The notes under the pieces: model-generated | Database searches by the model: none | The model's input: the letters and a program-made list of their open reading frames with translations, nothing else | What the model was told of the DNA's origin: nothing | Program-made: the position numbers and the translations under genes | Assembly: GCA_013204045.1 (NCBI GenBank) | Contig: JABMOQ010000074.1 | Location: 1 to 36,228 of the forward strand | Direction of reading: 5' to 3' | Origin: Rhodospirillaceae bacterium | GTDB taxonomy: Bacteria > Pseudomonadota > Alphaproteobacteria > Rhodospirillales > JABHCV01 | Length of the DNA stretch: 36,228 nt | Shown: piece after piece, positions 7,993-16,711 of the stretch | Layout: each line of letters starts with the position of its first letter | How positions within the stretch are numbered: position 1 is the stretch's first letter

Positions 7993-10290
7993 TCAGGCCT
8001 CGACACCATGATCCCTGGCAAAAGAACGCAGGTTTTCCCGGACGCTAGGCTGTCTCTGTTCATAGAGGGTCTGCATATAAAATTCCAGCTCCCGGACCGA
8101 CAGGGAGCGGATTAAAGCCTTGATCGGCCCGATTGCATTTGGGGAAACGGAAATATTCCTGAAACCAGCCCCGATAAGAGCCATCGCCCCCAAGGGATCG
8201 CCCGCCAGCTCGCCACACAGGCTGAGGGGAACGCCGGCCCCAGAACACTGCCCAACTAAAGTATGCAGCAACGACAACATTGGCGGGGACAACATATCGT
8301 AACGCTCAGACAAAAGCGGGTTGCCGCGATCCATTGCGTACATGAACTGGAAAAGATCGTTGCTCCCAACTGATAAAAAATCCACCATTTCAAGAAGTTG
8401 CGGCAACTGGAAAAGAAGCGATGGAACTTCGAGCATGGCACCGGCACTAATAGTAACAGGCAGGATCCCGCCCTTTTCCCCCTCACGCACCAATTCACGT
8501 TGCAAGAGGCTGCGAGCCTTTTCGAATTCGGACACTTCGGCAATCATCGGAAACATGACCGAAAGGCTTTTTCCTGCCGATGCCCGGATCAGGGCACGCA
8601 ATTGATGCCTGAGCATCATCGGGCGATCCAGCGATACCCTGATTGCCCGCCATCCCATGGCCGGATTTTCCTCGTTTTTTTTGTTCCAGTAAGGCAACAC
8701 CTTGTCGCCGCCAATATCGAGGCTGCGGAAAATGACCGGCTTGCCGGCCGCCTGCTCCAGAACCCTGCCGTACATTTGGCACTGTTCATCAACATCGGGG
8801 AAATCGGCGCGCACCATGAACGGCACTTCGGTGCGATAAAGCCCGACCCCGTCGGCACCCATTTCATGCAAATGCGGAAGATCTATCAGCAGTCCGGCAT
8901 TCATGTTCAGGGTGATACGTTCACCGTCGACAGTTTCCGCCGGAAGATCCCTGAACCGTACATATGCTGCTTTTTGTTGTTCGCCGGCTTCGGCGCTGTC
9001 AATGAAGCTTTGGCAAACTTCTTCTCCGGGGCGCAGAAATACCTGGCCATTTTCGCCATCAACGATGATCGGCTCACCGCTCTGGATTTTGTCCAATACC
9101 CCCCGAACCTGCCCAACAACAGGAATGTCAAGGGCGCGGGCAACGATCGAGACATGCGCCGTCGCCGAGCCTTCCTCGAGAACAAGGCCGACCAGCCTTG
9201 TGCGGTCATAATCCAGCAATTGTGCCGGACCCAAATTGCGGGCGATTAGAATAAGGGGGCCTTGCGATATTTCCCCTTCTTTCGGATCGACTTTGCTGGC
9301 CCCGTCCGAGCCAACCAGATGTTGGAGCAACCGTCCGGCAAGGTCTTCAAGATCGTGGATTCTTTCTCGCAGATAAGGATCCGTAATCTGGCTCATGCGC
9401 GCCCGAATATCATTGTGAATTTTTTGTACGGCGGCTTCAGCCGTTAATCCACCTGAAATAGCCTCGTTGATGCGGGCATACCAACCGGCATCCTTGGCGA
9501 TCATGCGATAGGATTCGAGTATATCGCGGTGCTCTCCGGCGCCTGCAATCTCGGATTGTTCCAACATATTATCAAGGGCGCCGTGCATTTCGGATACTGC
9601 CTGGCGAAGACGTTCCTGCTCGGCCCCGACATCTTCGGCTACCAGCTTCGTAATATGAAACTCCGGACGGTGTAAAACCGCCGTGCCAACGCCGATACCG
9701 GAATTAAGGCTGACGCCCTCGATACGAAGAGGCAGAAGCGCGTTGCCATCTGCAAGAAGCATTTCATCACTGCTGATCAACTCGCCATTAACCACCAGTT
9801 CGGCCAGCACCATGGCGACGGTCTGAAGAGTTTCCACTTCCTCTTCTTCATAATGGCGCTGTGTCTGATTCTGAACGGCGATAACGCCGACCACGCGTCC
9901 ACTACGCAAGATTGGAACACCCATCAGGGAATGAAAGGCTTCTTCACCTGTTTCCGGGCGATAGGCGAAATTGGGATGGCTTTGCGCATCATCCAACGCC
10001 ATGGGCCTGGCTTGCGCGGCGATGATACCGATCAAACCTTCCCCGACTCGCAACCGTGTATTGTGAACGGCCTCGGGCTTCAGACCTTCCGTTCCGAACA
10101 GCTCCAGCACTTCACCGGCCCTGAGCACATACACTGAGCAGACTTCTGCCACCATGTCGGCGGCAATGATGGAAACAATTTTATCGAGACGTTGTTGCGC
10201 CGTACCGGCACCGGCCATGACATCGCGGACACGACCCAAAAGCCTGCGTGAAACAAGGGATGGGTGACTGAGTGGCGCAGATATGGACAT
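7993..10290 (-). CDS. ptsP: Phosphoenolpyruvate-protein phosphotransferase PtsP (enzyme I-Ntr)
   Basis: Enzyme I-Ntr takes phosphate from phosphoenolpyruvate and passes it to NPr and then EIIA-Ntr, a regulatory relay tied to nitrogen and potassium status. The 765 residues comprise an N-terminal GAF domain (about 15-170, with LMGVPILRSGRVVGVIAVQN), the HPr-binding helical region, and a swivelling domain with phospho-acceptor His379 in EEGSATAHVSIVARALDIP. The TIM-barrel domain has GADGVGLYRTEVPFM, SVGSNDLFQFMYAMDRGN and the proton-donor Cys in LSLCGELAGDP. The GAF-fused architecture separates PtsP from sugar-PTS enzyme I. The HPr and EIIA partners are not in the window. A small inverted repeat overlaps the stop but lacks a U-run. 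Confidence 0.96.
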   Translation of the reverse strand: MSISAPLSHPSLVSRRLLGRVRDVMAGAGTAQQRLDKIVSIIAADMVAEVCSVYVLRAGEVLELFGTEGLKPEAVHNTRLRVGEGLIGIIAAQARPMALDDAQSHPNFAYRPETGEEAFHSLMGVPILRSGRVVGVIAVQNQTQRHYEEEEVETLQTVAMVLAELVVNGELISSDEMLLADGNALLPLRIEGVSLNSGIGVGTAVLHRPEFHITKLVAEDVGAEQERLRQAVSEMHGALDNMLEQSEIAGAGEHRDILESYRMIAKDAGWYARINEAISGGLTAEAAVQKIHNDIRARMSQITDPYLRERIHDLEDLAGRLLQHLVGSDGASKVDPKEGEISQGPLILIARNLGPAQLLDYDRTRLVGLVLEEGSATAHVSIVARALDIPVVGQVRGVLDKIQSGEPIIVDGENGQVFLRPGEEVCQSFIDSAEAGEQQKAAYVRFRDLPAETVDGERITLNMNAGLLIDLPHLHEMGADGVGLYRTEVPFMVRADFPDVDEQCQMYGRVLEQAAGKPVIFRSLDIGGDKVLPYWNKKNEENPAMGWRAIRVSLDRPMMLRHQLRALIRASAGKSLSVMFPMIAEVSEFEKARSLLQRELVREGEKGGILPVTISAGAMLEVPSLLFQLPQLLEMVDFLSVGSNDLFQFMYAMDRGNPLLSERYDMLSPPMLSLLHTLVGQCSGAGVPLSLCGELAGDPLGAMALIGAGFRNISVSPNAIGPIKALIRSLSVRELEFYMQTLYEQRQPSVRENLRSFARDHGVEA

Positions 10291-10329
10291 GGCCTGTCGA
10301 CATGGGGTGGAAAAGACTTTCCCGCTGTT

Positions 10330-11364
10330 TTAGGCGGCCCCTGCGTCCCCCCTCCGGCCAAGGGCCGAGACGGCTTCGGCCACCAGTTGATCAATAATTT
10401 CCGCCGACGACTGTTCTTGGCTGACCATGCCGACGCTTTGTCCGGCCATCAGCGAGCCGGTTTCCACATCACCGTCGATCACCGCGCGCCTCAGGGCACC
10501 GGCCCAGAAATGTTCAATTTCAAGCTGCGCATCTTTCAGAGTAACCTCACCGGATTCAACGCGGGCGGCGGCTTCTCGCTGGGCTTGTTTGAACCGTTCG
10601 GTCCCTGCGTTGACCAGGGCGCGCACCGGAATCACCGGAAATTTGGGATCAAGCTGCACGGTTGGTATGGCATCTCGGGCGTTGGCGCGGATAAACGCCT
10701 TTTTAAAATTCTCGTGGGCGATGGATTCGGTGGCGCACACGAAACGGGTACCCAATTGGCACCCGGCGGCCCCCATTTCCAGATAGGAAACAATGGCCTC
10801 ACCACGACCGATACCGCCGGCGACAAAAATGGGGACATCCTTGATATGCGGAAGAATTTCCTGGGCTAGGACACTGGTTGCTACCGGTCCGATATGGCCG
10901 CCGGCTTCCGCGCCTTCGATGATCAGCGCATCGGCACCGCTTCTGATCATTCTTTTGGCCAGCGCCAGGGCCGGGGCAAAACACAAAACCTTGCAGCCGG
11001 CATCCTTGATTTTTTTGATCGACGCCGCCGATGGCAGGCCGCCGGCCAGCACCACATGGCTGACACCGCCCTCGATGCAGACATCTATTAGCCGATCAAG
11101 GTCTGGATGCATGGTAATCAGGTTTACCCCGAACGGCTTGTCTGTTTTTTCAATCGTCGCGGCGATTTCACTGGCCAGCAGTTCGGGCGTCATCGCACCA
11201 CAGGCAATCACCCCAAAGCCGCCAGCATTTGATATGGCCGATACCAGATGACGTTCTGACAGCCATGACATGGCGCCGGCCATAATCGCGTACCGGGTAC
11301 CGAGAAACTGGCAACCGCTTCGCCACAGCATCTCGAGCCGGGCTTCAGGAGTATTTGATGTCAT
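10330..11364 (-). CDS. Nitronate monooxygenase / FabK-like flavoprotein
   Basis: This is a TIM-barrel FMN protein of the 2-nitropropane dioxygenase superfamily, which includes nitronate monooxygenases and the enoyl-ACP reductase FabK. Visible signatures are IMAGAMSWLSERHLVSAISNAGGFG near the N-terminus, the substrate-side histidine in IIEGAEAGGHIGP (His157), and the phosphate-binding VAGGIGRGEAI. Motifs alone do not separate the two activities, so the substrate is left open. I take ATG 11364 as the start because AGAG lies just upstream; an ATG at 11379 would overlap the lysC stop and has no ribosome site. The gene is inserted between lysC and ptsP, 4 bases after lysC and 39 bases before ptsP. 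This suggests cotranscription, but no functional link to aspartate kinase is obvious. Confidence 0.85.
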   Translation of the reverse strand: MTSNTPEARLEMLWRSGCQFLGTRYAIMAGAMSWLSERHLVSAISNAGGFGVIACGAMTPELLASEIAATIEKTDKPFGVNLITMHPDLDRLIDVCIEGGVSHVVLAGGLPSAASIKKIKDAGCKVLCFAPALALAKRMIRSGADALIIEGAEAGGHIGPVATSVLAQEILPHIKDVPIFVAGGIGRGEAIVSYLEMGAAGCQLGTRFVCATESIAHENFKKAFIRANARDAIPTVQLDPKFPVIPVRALVNAGTERFKQAQREAAARVESGEVTLKDAQLEIEHFWAGALRRAVIDGDVETGSLMAGQSVGMVSQEQSSAEIIDQLVAEAVSALGRRGDAGAA

Positions 11365-11368
11365 GTCT

Positions 11369-12589
11369 CTATTCGGCATCTAGGCCATAGGCGCTATGCA
11401 ACGCACGCACGGCAAGCTCCGTCGATGCTTCGTCGATCAGGACGCTGACTTTAATTTCAGATGTCGAAATAACCTGAATATTGATTCCTTTCTCGGCCAG
11501 AGAGCTGAACATTCGCTGGGCAACTCCGGCGTGACTTCGCATGCCAACACCGATTACCGAAACCTTGACCACATTTTCATCGCTGCTCAGTTGCTCATAA
11601 CCAAGATCGTCTTTGTTTTTCTCGAGAATATCAATTGTGCGCTTCAGATCGCCTCTGGTTACCGTAAACGTCAGATCGGTCGCCTTGCCGTCTTTGGAGA
11701 CATTCTGGACGATCATATCGACATTTACATGGGCGTCAGATAACGGCCCAAAAATTCTTGCGGCGACACCCGGGCGGTCGGCGACCCTGACCAAAGTGAC
11801 TTTTGCTTCATCACGGCTGTAAGCGATTCCGCTGACTAATTCCTGTTCCACGACTTCGTCCTCATCAACGACTAGGGTTCCGGGTTTATCATTAAACGCC
11901 GACAGTACTTGCAGGCGCACACCATGCTTCATTCCCATCTCGACGGCGCGGGTCTGCAGCACCTTAGCGCCGACTGACGCCATTTCGAGCATTTCCTCGT
12001 AGGTTATCTTATCCAGCTTGTGAGCCTTGGCAACTATGCGCGGGTCGGCAGTGAAGATACCTTCGACATCTGTATAGATATCACAGCGATCCGCCCCAAG
12101 GGCGGCGGCCAGCGCCACCGCCGACGTATCGGAGCCGCCGCGGCCCAACGTCGCCAAACGCCGGTCAGGGGTAATGCCCTGGAACCCGGGAACGACAACT
12201 ATTTCGCCGCGCTGGAAGCACTCTTTTATGCGATCCGTATCGATGGATTGGATGCGCGCCTTGCCATGAGCTTCGTCCGTATTGACCGGTATTTGCCAGC
12301 CTTGCAACGAGCGCGCCTTGAGCCCTATTTCCTGCAGCGCCAGCGCCAGAAGCCCCGACGTAATCTGCTCGCCGGATGAAACAACCACATCATATTCGCT
12401 GCCATCATGAAGCGACGCAATCTCGTCCACATAGCCGATCAGGCGGTTGGTCACCCCGGCCATGGCGGAAACGACGACAGCGACTTGGTTGCCGTTATCG
12501 GCCTCGGCCTTGACGCGCTTCGCCACGGCCTTGATGCGATCAATATCGCCGACCGAAGTTCCGCCAAATTTCTGAACGATTAGAGCCAT
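11369..12589 (-). CDS. lysC: Aspartate kinase
   Basis: This enzyme phosphorylates aspartate to open the pathway to lysine, threonine, methionine and diaminopimelate. The 406-residue monofunctional form has the kinase signature [16 protein letters not shown] at the N-terminus, [19 protein letters not shown] in the nucleotide region, and two C-terminal ACT regulatory domains from about residue 265 ([36 protein letters not shown]). It is therefore probably feedback-controlled by lysine and/or threonine. AGCAGGA provides a good ribosome site before ATG 12589. It is the first gene of the long minus-strand run and is divergent from ubiG. An internal beta-subunit start, known in some LysC genes, was not investigated. 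Confidence 0.97.
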   Translation of the reverse strand: MALIVQKFGGTSVGDIDRIKAVAKRVKAEADNGNQVAVVVSAMAGVTNRLIGYVDEIASLHDGSEYDVVVSSGEQITSGLLALALQEIGLKARSLQGWQIPVNTDEAHGKARIQSIDTDRIKECFQRGEIVVVPGFQGITPDRRLATLGRGGSDTSAVALAAALGADRCDIYTDVEGIFTADPRIVAKAHKLDKITYEEMLEMASVGAKVLQTRAVEMGMKHGVRLQVLSAFNDKPGTLVVDEDEVVEQELVSGIAYSRDEAKVTLVRVADRPGVAARIFGPLSDAHVNVDMIVQNVSKDGKATDLTFTVTRGDLKRTIDILEKNKDDLGYEQLSSDENVVKVSVIGVGMRSHAGVAQRMFSSLAEKGINIQVISTSEIKVSVLIDEASTELAVRALHSAYGLDAE

Positions 12590-12802
12590 TTCGTCCTGCT
12601 TTACCTGTTCGCGCCAGCCAATTTCCGCCCGGCCCGGTCATCGGGGCCACTAGACAAATGATTGAAAAACACACAAATGTTCCGGTTGCGGGGCGACGGG
12701 CGCGTATTCATACTCTATATAGCTAAATTGAAGCAACCCTGGCGGATTGCAGGCCCTAGCGCCCACTTTCACAAGAGATTCAAATGGCAACAGCAGGACC
12801 AA
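12590..12802. promoter_or_regulatory. Divergent lysC / ubiG promoter region
   Basis: These 213 bases separate two divergent genes and should contain both promoters. Toward lysC (minus strand) a possible pair is TTGTGT at 676-671 and TCTAGT at 654-649 (add 12000), with a 16-base spacer. Toward ubiG a possible pair is TTGCGG at 12686-12691 and CATACT at 12709-12714, with a 17-base spacer; TATATA-like bases follow nearby. All are imperfect sigma-70 matches judged by eye. No operator palindrome or riboswitch-like leader stands out. Confidence 0.3.
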
Positions 12803-13552
12803 ATGACTGACACCAATACCAGTAATGGCACCGCGTCGGCAGAAGACGTCAGGCGGTTTACCGATATGGCCGACAGCTGGTGGGACCCGAACGGCAAATT
12901 CCGCCCCCTGCATCAGATCAACCCGGCCAGAATCGGCTATATCCGCGACAACGTGGTCGCCCATTACGGCCTTGAGCCAACGGTCGGCGCCCCCCTCGAC
13001 GGACTGACTTTGCTTGATGTTGGCTGCGGCGGCGGGCTTTTGTGCGAACCCATGCGGCGACTCGGCGCCCGGGTGACCGGCATTGACGCCGGCGAAAAGA
13101 ATATTGCCGTCGCATCCAGGCACGCCGAACAAAGCGGCCTCGATATCGACTATCGCCACCAATTGCCGGAACAACTGGCCAAAATGAAGGGCACCTTTGA
13201 CATCGTGCTCAACATGGAGGTCATCGAGCATGTTTCTGACCTGGATGCCTTTCTCGAAGCCAGCGCCGGGCTGGTCAGCCCCGGGGGTGTCATGGTGCTA
13301 TCGACCATCAACCGCACGTTCAAGGCCCTGGCCCTGGCCAAGATCGGCGCTGAGTATATTTTAAGATGGCTGCCCCCCGGAACCCACGACTGGCGCAAGT
13401 TCGTCAAACCGTCGGAACTGGCCCGTCGCCTCGGCCCGCACGGGGTAGAGGTCACCGATGTTACGGGCATGGCATACAGTCCGTTCAAGGACGAATGGTT
13501 CCTGAACCAGGATCTGGCCGTCAATTACCTGGTGTTTGCCGGGAAGATTTAA
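12803..13552 (+). CDS. ubiG: Ubiquinone biosynthesis O-methyltransferase
   Basis: UbiG performs both SAM-dependent O-methylations in ubiquinone synthesis. The frame is open from 12662, but the first 47 codons look non-coding; ATG 12803 follows AGGA by 4 bases and gives the usual 249 residues. The protein has the UbiG-specific N-terminus FTDMADSWWDPNGKFRPLHQINPARIGYI, SAM motif I LLDVGCGGGLL at 70-80, FDIVLNMEVIEHV, and the late segment LPPGTHDWRKFVKPSEL. The protein is soluble or membrane-peripheral. It is divergent from lysC, a very common alphaproteobacterial arrangement, and converges with the DUF1178 gene 9 bases away. Confidence 0.97.
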   Translation: MTDTNTSNGTASAEDVRRFTDMADSWWDPNGKFRPLHQINPARIGYIRDNVVAHYGLEPTVGAPLDGLTLLDVGCGGGLLCEPMRRLGARVTGIDAGEKNIAVASRHAEQSGLDIDYRHQLPEQLAKMKGTFDIVLNMEVIEHVSDLDAFLEASAGLVSPGGVMVLSTINRTFKALALAKIGAEYILRWLPPGTHDWRKFVKPSELARRLGPHGVEVTDVTGMAYSPFKDEWFLNQDLAVNYLVFAGKI

Positions 13553-13561
13553 AGATTTAGA

Positions 13562-14002
13562 CTAGTTATTACGCCGGGAGCGCCGGGACGTTCCGAGGAT
13601 ACGATGGTATTCGATCCCTTCCTCGTCCAGATCGGCGGCCTGATCATCGGTCGCTTCGCCGTAAATGCCACGTTCGTCGGCATCGCCGTTATGGATGCGT
13701 TTTGCCTCATCGGCGAATTCATCACCGACGTATTCGCAATTTTCCTCGACCGTTTCACGGATTTTATGGGCCGTCTGCAAAATTTGCTCGGCAACTTCGC
13801 GGGCACGCTTTTCGGCCGATTCCTCGGAAATGGAAGATCCCTTGCCAATACTGGGGGCCATCGGCGCCTTAGCAACGTGGGTGTCGCCACAAATCGGGCA
13901 ATCGACATCGCCCCGCTTGCGCTGCTTTTCATAGGAAGCGCCGTTACGGAACCAAGCCTCGAATTCGTGTTCAAACGAACATTTTAGCCGATAGAGGATC
14001 AT
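13562..14002 (-). CDS. DUF1178 family protein
   Basis: This 146-residue protein begins MILYRLKCSFEHEFEAWF and has CPICGDTHVAKAPMAPSIGKG around residues 35-55. Together with Cys8 this forms a rubredoxin/zinc-ribbon-like head typical of DUF1178. The rest is a charged helical stretch (VAEQILQTAHKIRETVEENCEYVGDEFADEAKRIHNG) and an acidic segment ending in a basic tail. The function of the family is unknown. GGGTGG lies about 8 bases before the ATG. In alphaproteobacteria DUF1178 commonly neighbours the nitrilase-family hydrolase, grxC and comF, and the same group occurs here, with a methyltransferase gene of opposite direction inserted between DUF1178 and the hydrolase. Confidence 0.92.
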   Translation of the reverse strand: MILYRLKCSFEHEFEAWFRNGASYEKQRKRGDVDCPICGDTHVAKAPMAPSIGKGSSISEESAEKRAREVAEQILQTAHKIRETVEENCEYVGDEFADEAKRIHNGDADERGIYGEATDDQAADLDEEGIEYHRILGTSRRSRRNN

Positions 14003-14037
14003 TTTTAATTGCCACCCGATACAGGTTTAACAGGGCC

Positions 14038-14076
14038 ATATAAGCTATTAACCCAAACAAAACCAAGTTTTATAAT
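14038..14076. promoter_or_regulatory. Divergent promoters for methyltransferase and DUF1178 genes
   Basis: Toward the plus-strand methyltransferase, TTAACC at 14048-14053 and a perfect TATAAT at 14071-14076 are separated by 17 bases, predicting a start near 14083 and a leader of about 52 bases. Toward DUF1178 on the minus strand, TTGGTT (14066-14061) and TTATAT (14043-14038) are also 17 bases apart but match the consensus less well. The two sets interleave, so they could compete for polymerase. Confidence 0.45.
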
Positions 14077-14134
14077 AACTTTTTTGTGCCACGCGGGCTA
14101 CCTTGCTGAACCCTAACCCCCAATCAATTAACAA

Positions 14135-14737
14135 ATGACAAAAACCAGCGATATAGAACCAAATACTCCCCGCCACCTGAGGATCACCGATCCTTCACCC
14201 TGGGTGGCGCGTTTTGCGCCCCTGATCAAAAAGCGGGGCACGGCTCTGGATCTTGCCTGTGGGGGCGGGCGGCACGCCCGTTACCTTCTCGGGTTGGGAC
14301 TGAGCGTCGTTCTTGTTGATCGCAATACGGAAGCCGTCGCCGACCTTGCCGAAAACCCGTACGCTGAAATTATAACCTGCGATCTTGAAGACGGATCGCC
14401 TGCCTTCGCTGATGGCGGGCCCTTGGCCGGACGCGCCTTTGATGCGGTTATCGTTTCAAATTACCTGTACCGACCTTTGTTCGAGGCCCTGATCGGGGCC
14501 GTTTCGCCGGGCGGAATCTTCATCTATGAAACATTCGCCCGCGGCAACGAACGCTATGCCAAGCCCCGAAACCCGGACCATCTGCTGAAAAGTGGCGAAC
14601 TGCTGGATGTTGCCGCCGGTCATTTGCAGGTTATTGCCTATGAGCACGGCATTATTGAAAAAGGCCCCATCCCCGGAGTCATCCAGCGCATTTCGGCCGT
14701 TCGCGACCCGCAGCCGCATCCCGTCCTGCCCGATTAA
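14135..14737 (+). CDS. Class I SAM-dependent methyltransferase, substrate unknown
   Basis: The 200-residue protein has SAM motif I ALDLACGGGRHARYL at about 37-51, an acidic residue at the end of strand 2 (VVLVDRNTEAV), FDAVIVSNYLY as motif IV, and GGIFIYETFARGN. It belongs to the small Methyltransf_11/25 group (TehB-like in size); the substrate cannot be told. It has its own promoter with a perfect -10 box but no recognisable Shine-Dalgarno sequence before ATG 14135. Its stop overlaps the stop of the convergent hydrolase gene by 4 bases. Confidence 0.85.
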   Translation: MTKTSDIEPNTPRHLRITDPSPWVARFAPLIKKRGTALDLACGGGRHARYLLGLGLSVVLVDRNTEAVADLAENPYAEIITCDLEDGSPAFADGGPLAGRAFDAVIVSNYLYRPLFEALIGAVSPGGIFIYETFARGNERYAKPRNPDHLLKSGELLDVAAGHLQVIAYEHGIIEKGPIPGVIQRISAVRDPQPHPVLPD

Positions 14738-15567
14738 TTCTGGCTAAGGGTGTAGTCACGATCATGGGTCAGGGCAGGAATTTTGTGGCGCGCTTCGGCC
14801 ACCAGAGCCATATCCATATCGGCAACGATGAAGCCGGTTTCCTCAGCCCCGTCGGCCAGCACCCGGCCCCAGGGATCAACGATCAGCGAATGGCCGAAAG
14901 TCTGACGGCCGCCGGGGTGATCTCCACACTGGGTCGGCGCGATGACGAAACAGCCGGTTTCGATGGCCCGCGCCCGCTGCAGGACATGCCAGTGGGCCTC
15001 GCCGCTGATGCGGGTAAAGGCCGCCGGGGTCGCCAGGATATCGGCACCCGCCTTGGCCAGATCCCGGTAGAGATGAGCAAAACGCAGATCGTAACAAATG
15101 GTCATGCCGAGCCCGCCCCACGGGGTTTCGGCGACGACGGCCCTGCTACCGGCCTGGTAGGCGCTTGATTCCCGATGGCTCTCAGACCCGCCCAAATTGA
15201 CGTCGAACATATGAATCTTGTCGTATCGGGCCTGAATATTCCCGCCCCCATCCAGCAAGAACGACCGGTTGGCCAATTTACCGCTTTCCGGATGATCAAT
15301 CGCCAGAGAACCGATCAATATCCAGGCCCCGGTTTCCCGTGCCAGTTCCTGGAACGCCGCCAGTTCCGGATTGCCTTGTTCCTTTGAGACTTTGGCCCGC
15401 AGGCTTTTACGATCGGCATCCATAATATTGACGGTTTCGGGAAGCGCGATCAGATCGGCGCCCGCATCCCGGGCCCGGCGCACCAGATCTGAGGCAGCGG
15501 CAATATTGGCGCCGATGTCGGCACCGGCGTTGGTCTGGATACAGGCGGCCTTGAAATTTGTTGTCAT
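14734..15567 (-). CDS. Carbon-nitrogen hydrolase (nitrilase superfamily, Nit-type)
   Basis: The 277 residues show the superfamily catalytic triad Glu44 (LIALPETVNIMD), Lys117 (ARYDKIHMFDV) and Cys158 (GMTICYDLRFAHLYRDL). The closest group is the Nit/YafV-like amidases. The best-known member, Nit1, is a deaminated-glutathione amidase, while Nit2 is an omega-amidase; a repair role on deaminated glutathione would fit the coupling to glutaredoxin but is inference. The ATG overlaps the stop of grxC as ATGA, so the two are cotranslated. The gene converges with the methyltransferase with a 4-base stop overlap. Confidence 0.92.
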   Translation of the reverse strand: MTTNFKAACIQTNAGADIGANIAAASDLVRRARDAGADLIALPETVNIMDADRKSLRAKVSKEQGNPELAAFQELARETGAWILIGSLAIDHPESGKLANRSFLLDGGGNIQARYDKIHMFDVNLGGSESHRESSAYQAGSRAVVAETPWGGLGMTICYDLRFAHLYRDLAKAGADILATPAAFTRISGEAHWHVLQRARAIETGCFVIAPTQCGDHPGGRQTFGHSLIVDPWGRVLADGAEETGFIVADMDMALVAEARHKIPALTHDRDYTLSQN

Positions 15568-15839
15568 AAAGACAATTGGTCGCCGATCCCGAGCAACGGG
15601 TCAAGTTCATCGTCGAAATCAAGCTCGAATAATTCTTCGCAGCCGCCAATTCCCTTGTTATCAATAAATATCTGCGGAACAGAAGTTCTGCCTTTGGCGC
15701 GCGCCGTCATTTCGCCGCGTTTGGTGGAATCGAAGGTGACATCGTATTCGATGAAATCGATGCCCTTCTTGTTCAGGAAATTCTTGGCGCGGACACAGAA
15801 TCCGCAAAATTTCGAGCTATATACTTCAACCTTGGCCAA
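15564..15839 (-). CDS. grxC: Glutaredoxin 3
   Basis: This small cytosolic thiol oxidoreductase uses glutathione. The 91 residues carry the redox site Cys12-Gly-Phe-Cys15 (SSKFCGFCVRAKNFL), where most GrxC proteins have CPYC. The cis-Pro loop RTSVPQIFIDNKGIGGCEEL follows. The start must be TTG at 15839: the codon two before it is a stop, and no ATG or GTG occurs before the conserved first strand. GGAG lies about 9 bases upstream of the TTG. The gene is cotranslated with the hydrolase through an ATGA overlap and lies 70 bases after comF on the same strand. Confidence 0.92.
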   Translation of the reverse strand: MAKVEVYSSKFCGFCVRAKNFLNKKGIDFIEYDVTFDSTKRGEMTARAKGRTSVPQIFIDNKGIGGCEELFELDFDDELDPLLGIGDQLSL

Positions 15840-15909
15840 TTTTCAGATCTCCGACCTTATGAATATATTCGATTTACCTTATATAGATAGATTCCAGAAA
15901 AAAACAAGG

Positions 15910-16701
15910 CTAGACGGGAATGGGTTTGGGGACCCGGCTCAGGGTCAGCACATCGACGCCCTTGGCGCCACCCCTCAGCAGGGCCCGCGTCGCGGCGCTG
16001 GCCGTAGCACCACTGGTCAGCACATCGTCGATCAGCAGGACCCGCCGGCCGGCCAGCCCCGGCTCCGCCGCCGCAGGAGCCTTGAACGCACCGCCCACAT
16101 TGCGCCGCCGGGCCACCGGCGAAAGCTTCCCCTGGGATGGGGTGCGCCGGGTACGAACCAGCAAATCCGGATTGACGGGGATGCCACTGAGGCGGCCGAT
16201 GCCCACAGCAAGCAGGGCTGACTGGTTGTAGCGCCGTGAAAAAAGCCGGGAATAATGCAGGGGAACCGGCACAATCAGATCGGCGTCGGCCAGCAGCCCG
16301 GCGCCGGCTCTTATCATCCAGCCAGCGAAGGGGGTCGCTGAATCGGTACGGTCGGCGTGCTTGAAAGCCAGGATCAACCCCCGACTATGCTCGTCATAGG
16401 CAAATGCCGCCCGTGCACGATCAAAAACCGGGGGCTTACGTACGCACGAACCACACAGCAACCCGTCGCCAATATCCTGGCTGTCTCCGGCCAATTCGAA
16501 CGGCAAGCCGCAAATATCGCAATGAGGGTCTCCGATAAAGGATATTTCCTGCCAGCAATCCACACACAGAGTCCCCGGATCTTCGACCAATGTGTCACAG
16601 CTAAGACACTGTGACGGCAGCAGCATGTCGAGAACGGCACGGCCAATATGGCGCAACGAATATCCCACTCTGTCATTTGTCGGCGGCTGCGGCTGTGTCA
16701 T
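15910..16701 (-). CDS. comF: ComF family phosphoribosyltransferase-like protein
   Basis: ComF proteins act in DNA uptake and transformation in several bacteria and carry a phosphoribosyltransferase fold. The N-terminus (from ATG 16701) has two zinc-finger-like groups: Cys32/Cys35 with Cys46/Cys49, and Cys61/Cys64 with Cys83/Cys86. The C-terminal half has VPVPLHYSRLFSRRYNQSALLA and the PRPP-binding loop VLLIDDVLTSGATASA. The frame extends upstream to 16968, but that part is antisense to the neighbouring methyltransferase. GAAGG just before 16701 supports this start and gives 263 residues; ATG 16713 is an alternative. The two divergent starts are only 10 bases apart. Confidence 0.9.
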   Translation of the reverse strand: MTQPQPPTNDRVGYSLRHIGRAVLDMLLPSQCLSCDTLVEDPGTLCVDCWQEISFIGDPHCDICGLPFELAGDSQDIGDGLLCGSCVRKPPVFDRARAAFAYDEHSRGLILAFKHADRTDSATPFAGWMIRAGAGLLADADLIVPVPLHYSRLFSRRYNQSALLAVGIGRLSGIPVNPDLLVRTRRTPSQGKLSPVARRRNVGGAFKAPAAAEPGLAGRRVLLIDDVLTSGATASAATRALLRGGAKGVDVLTLSRVPKPIPV

Positions 16702-16711
16702 AACCTTCAGC

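Noticed and set aside
7985-8000. Inverted repeat AGGCC/GGCCT at the ptsP stop as a terminator
   Set aside because: The stem is only 5 bp and no U-run follows on the minus strand.
8398-9249. 283-residue plus-strand frame opposite ptsP
   Set aside because: The composition is what a complement of ptsP codons produces, and no family features are visible.
12662-12802. N-terminal extension of ubiG
   Set aside because: The 47 extra residues do not match UbiG, and a good ribosome site precedes ATG 12803.
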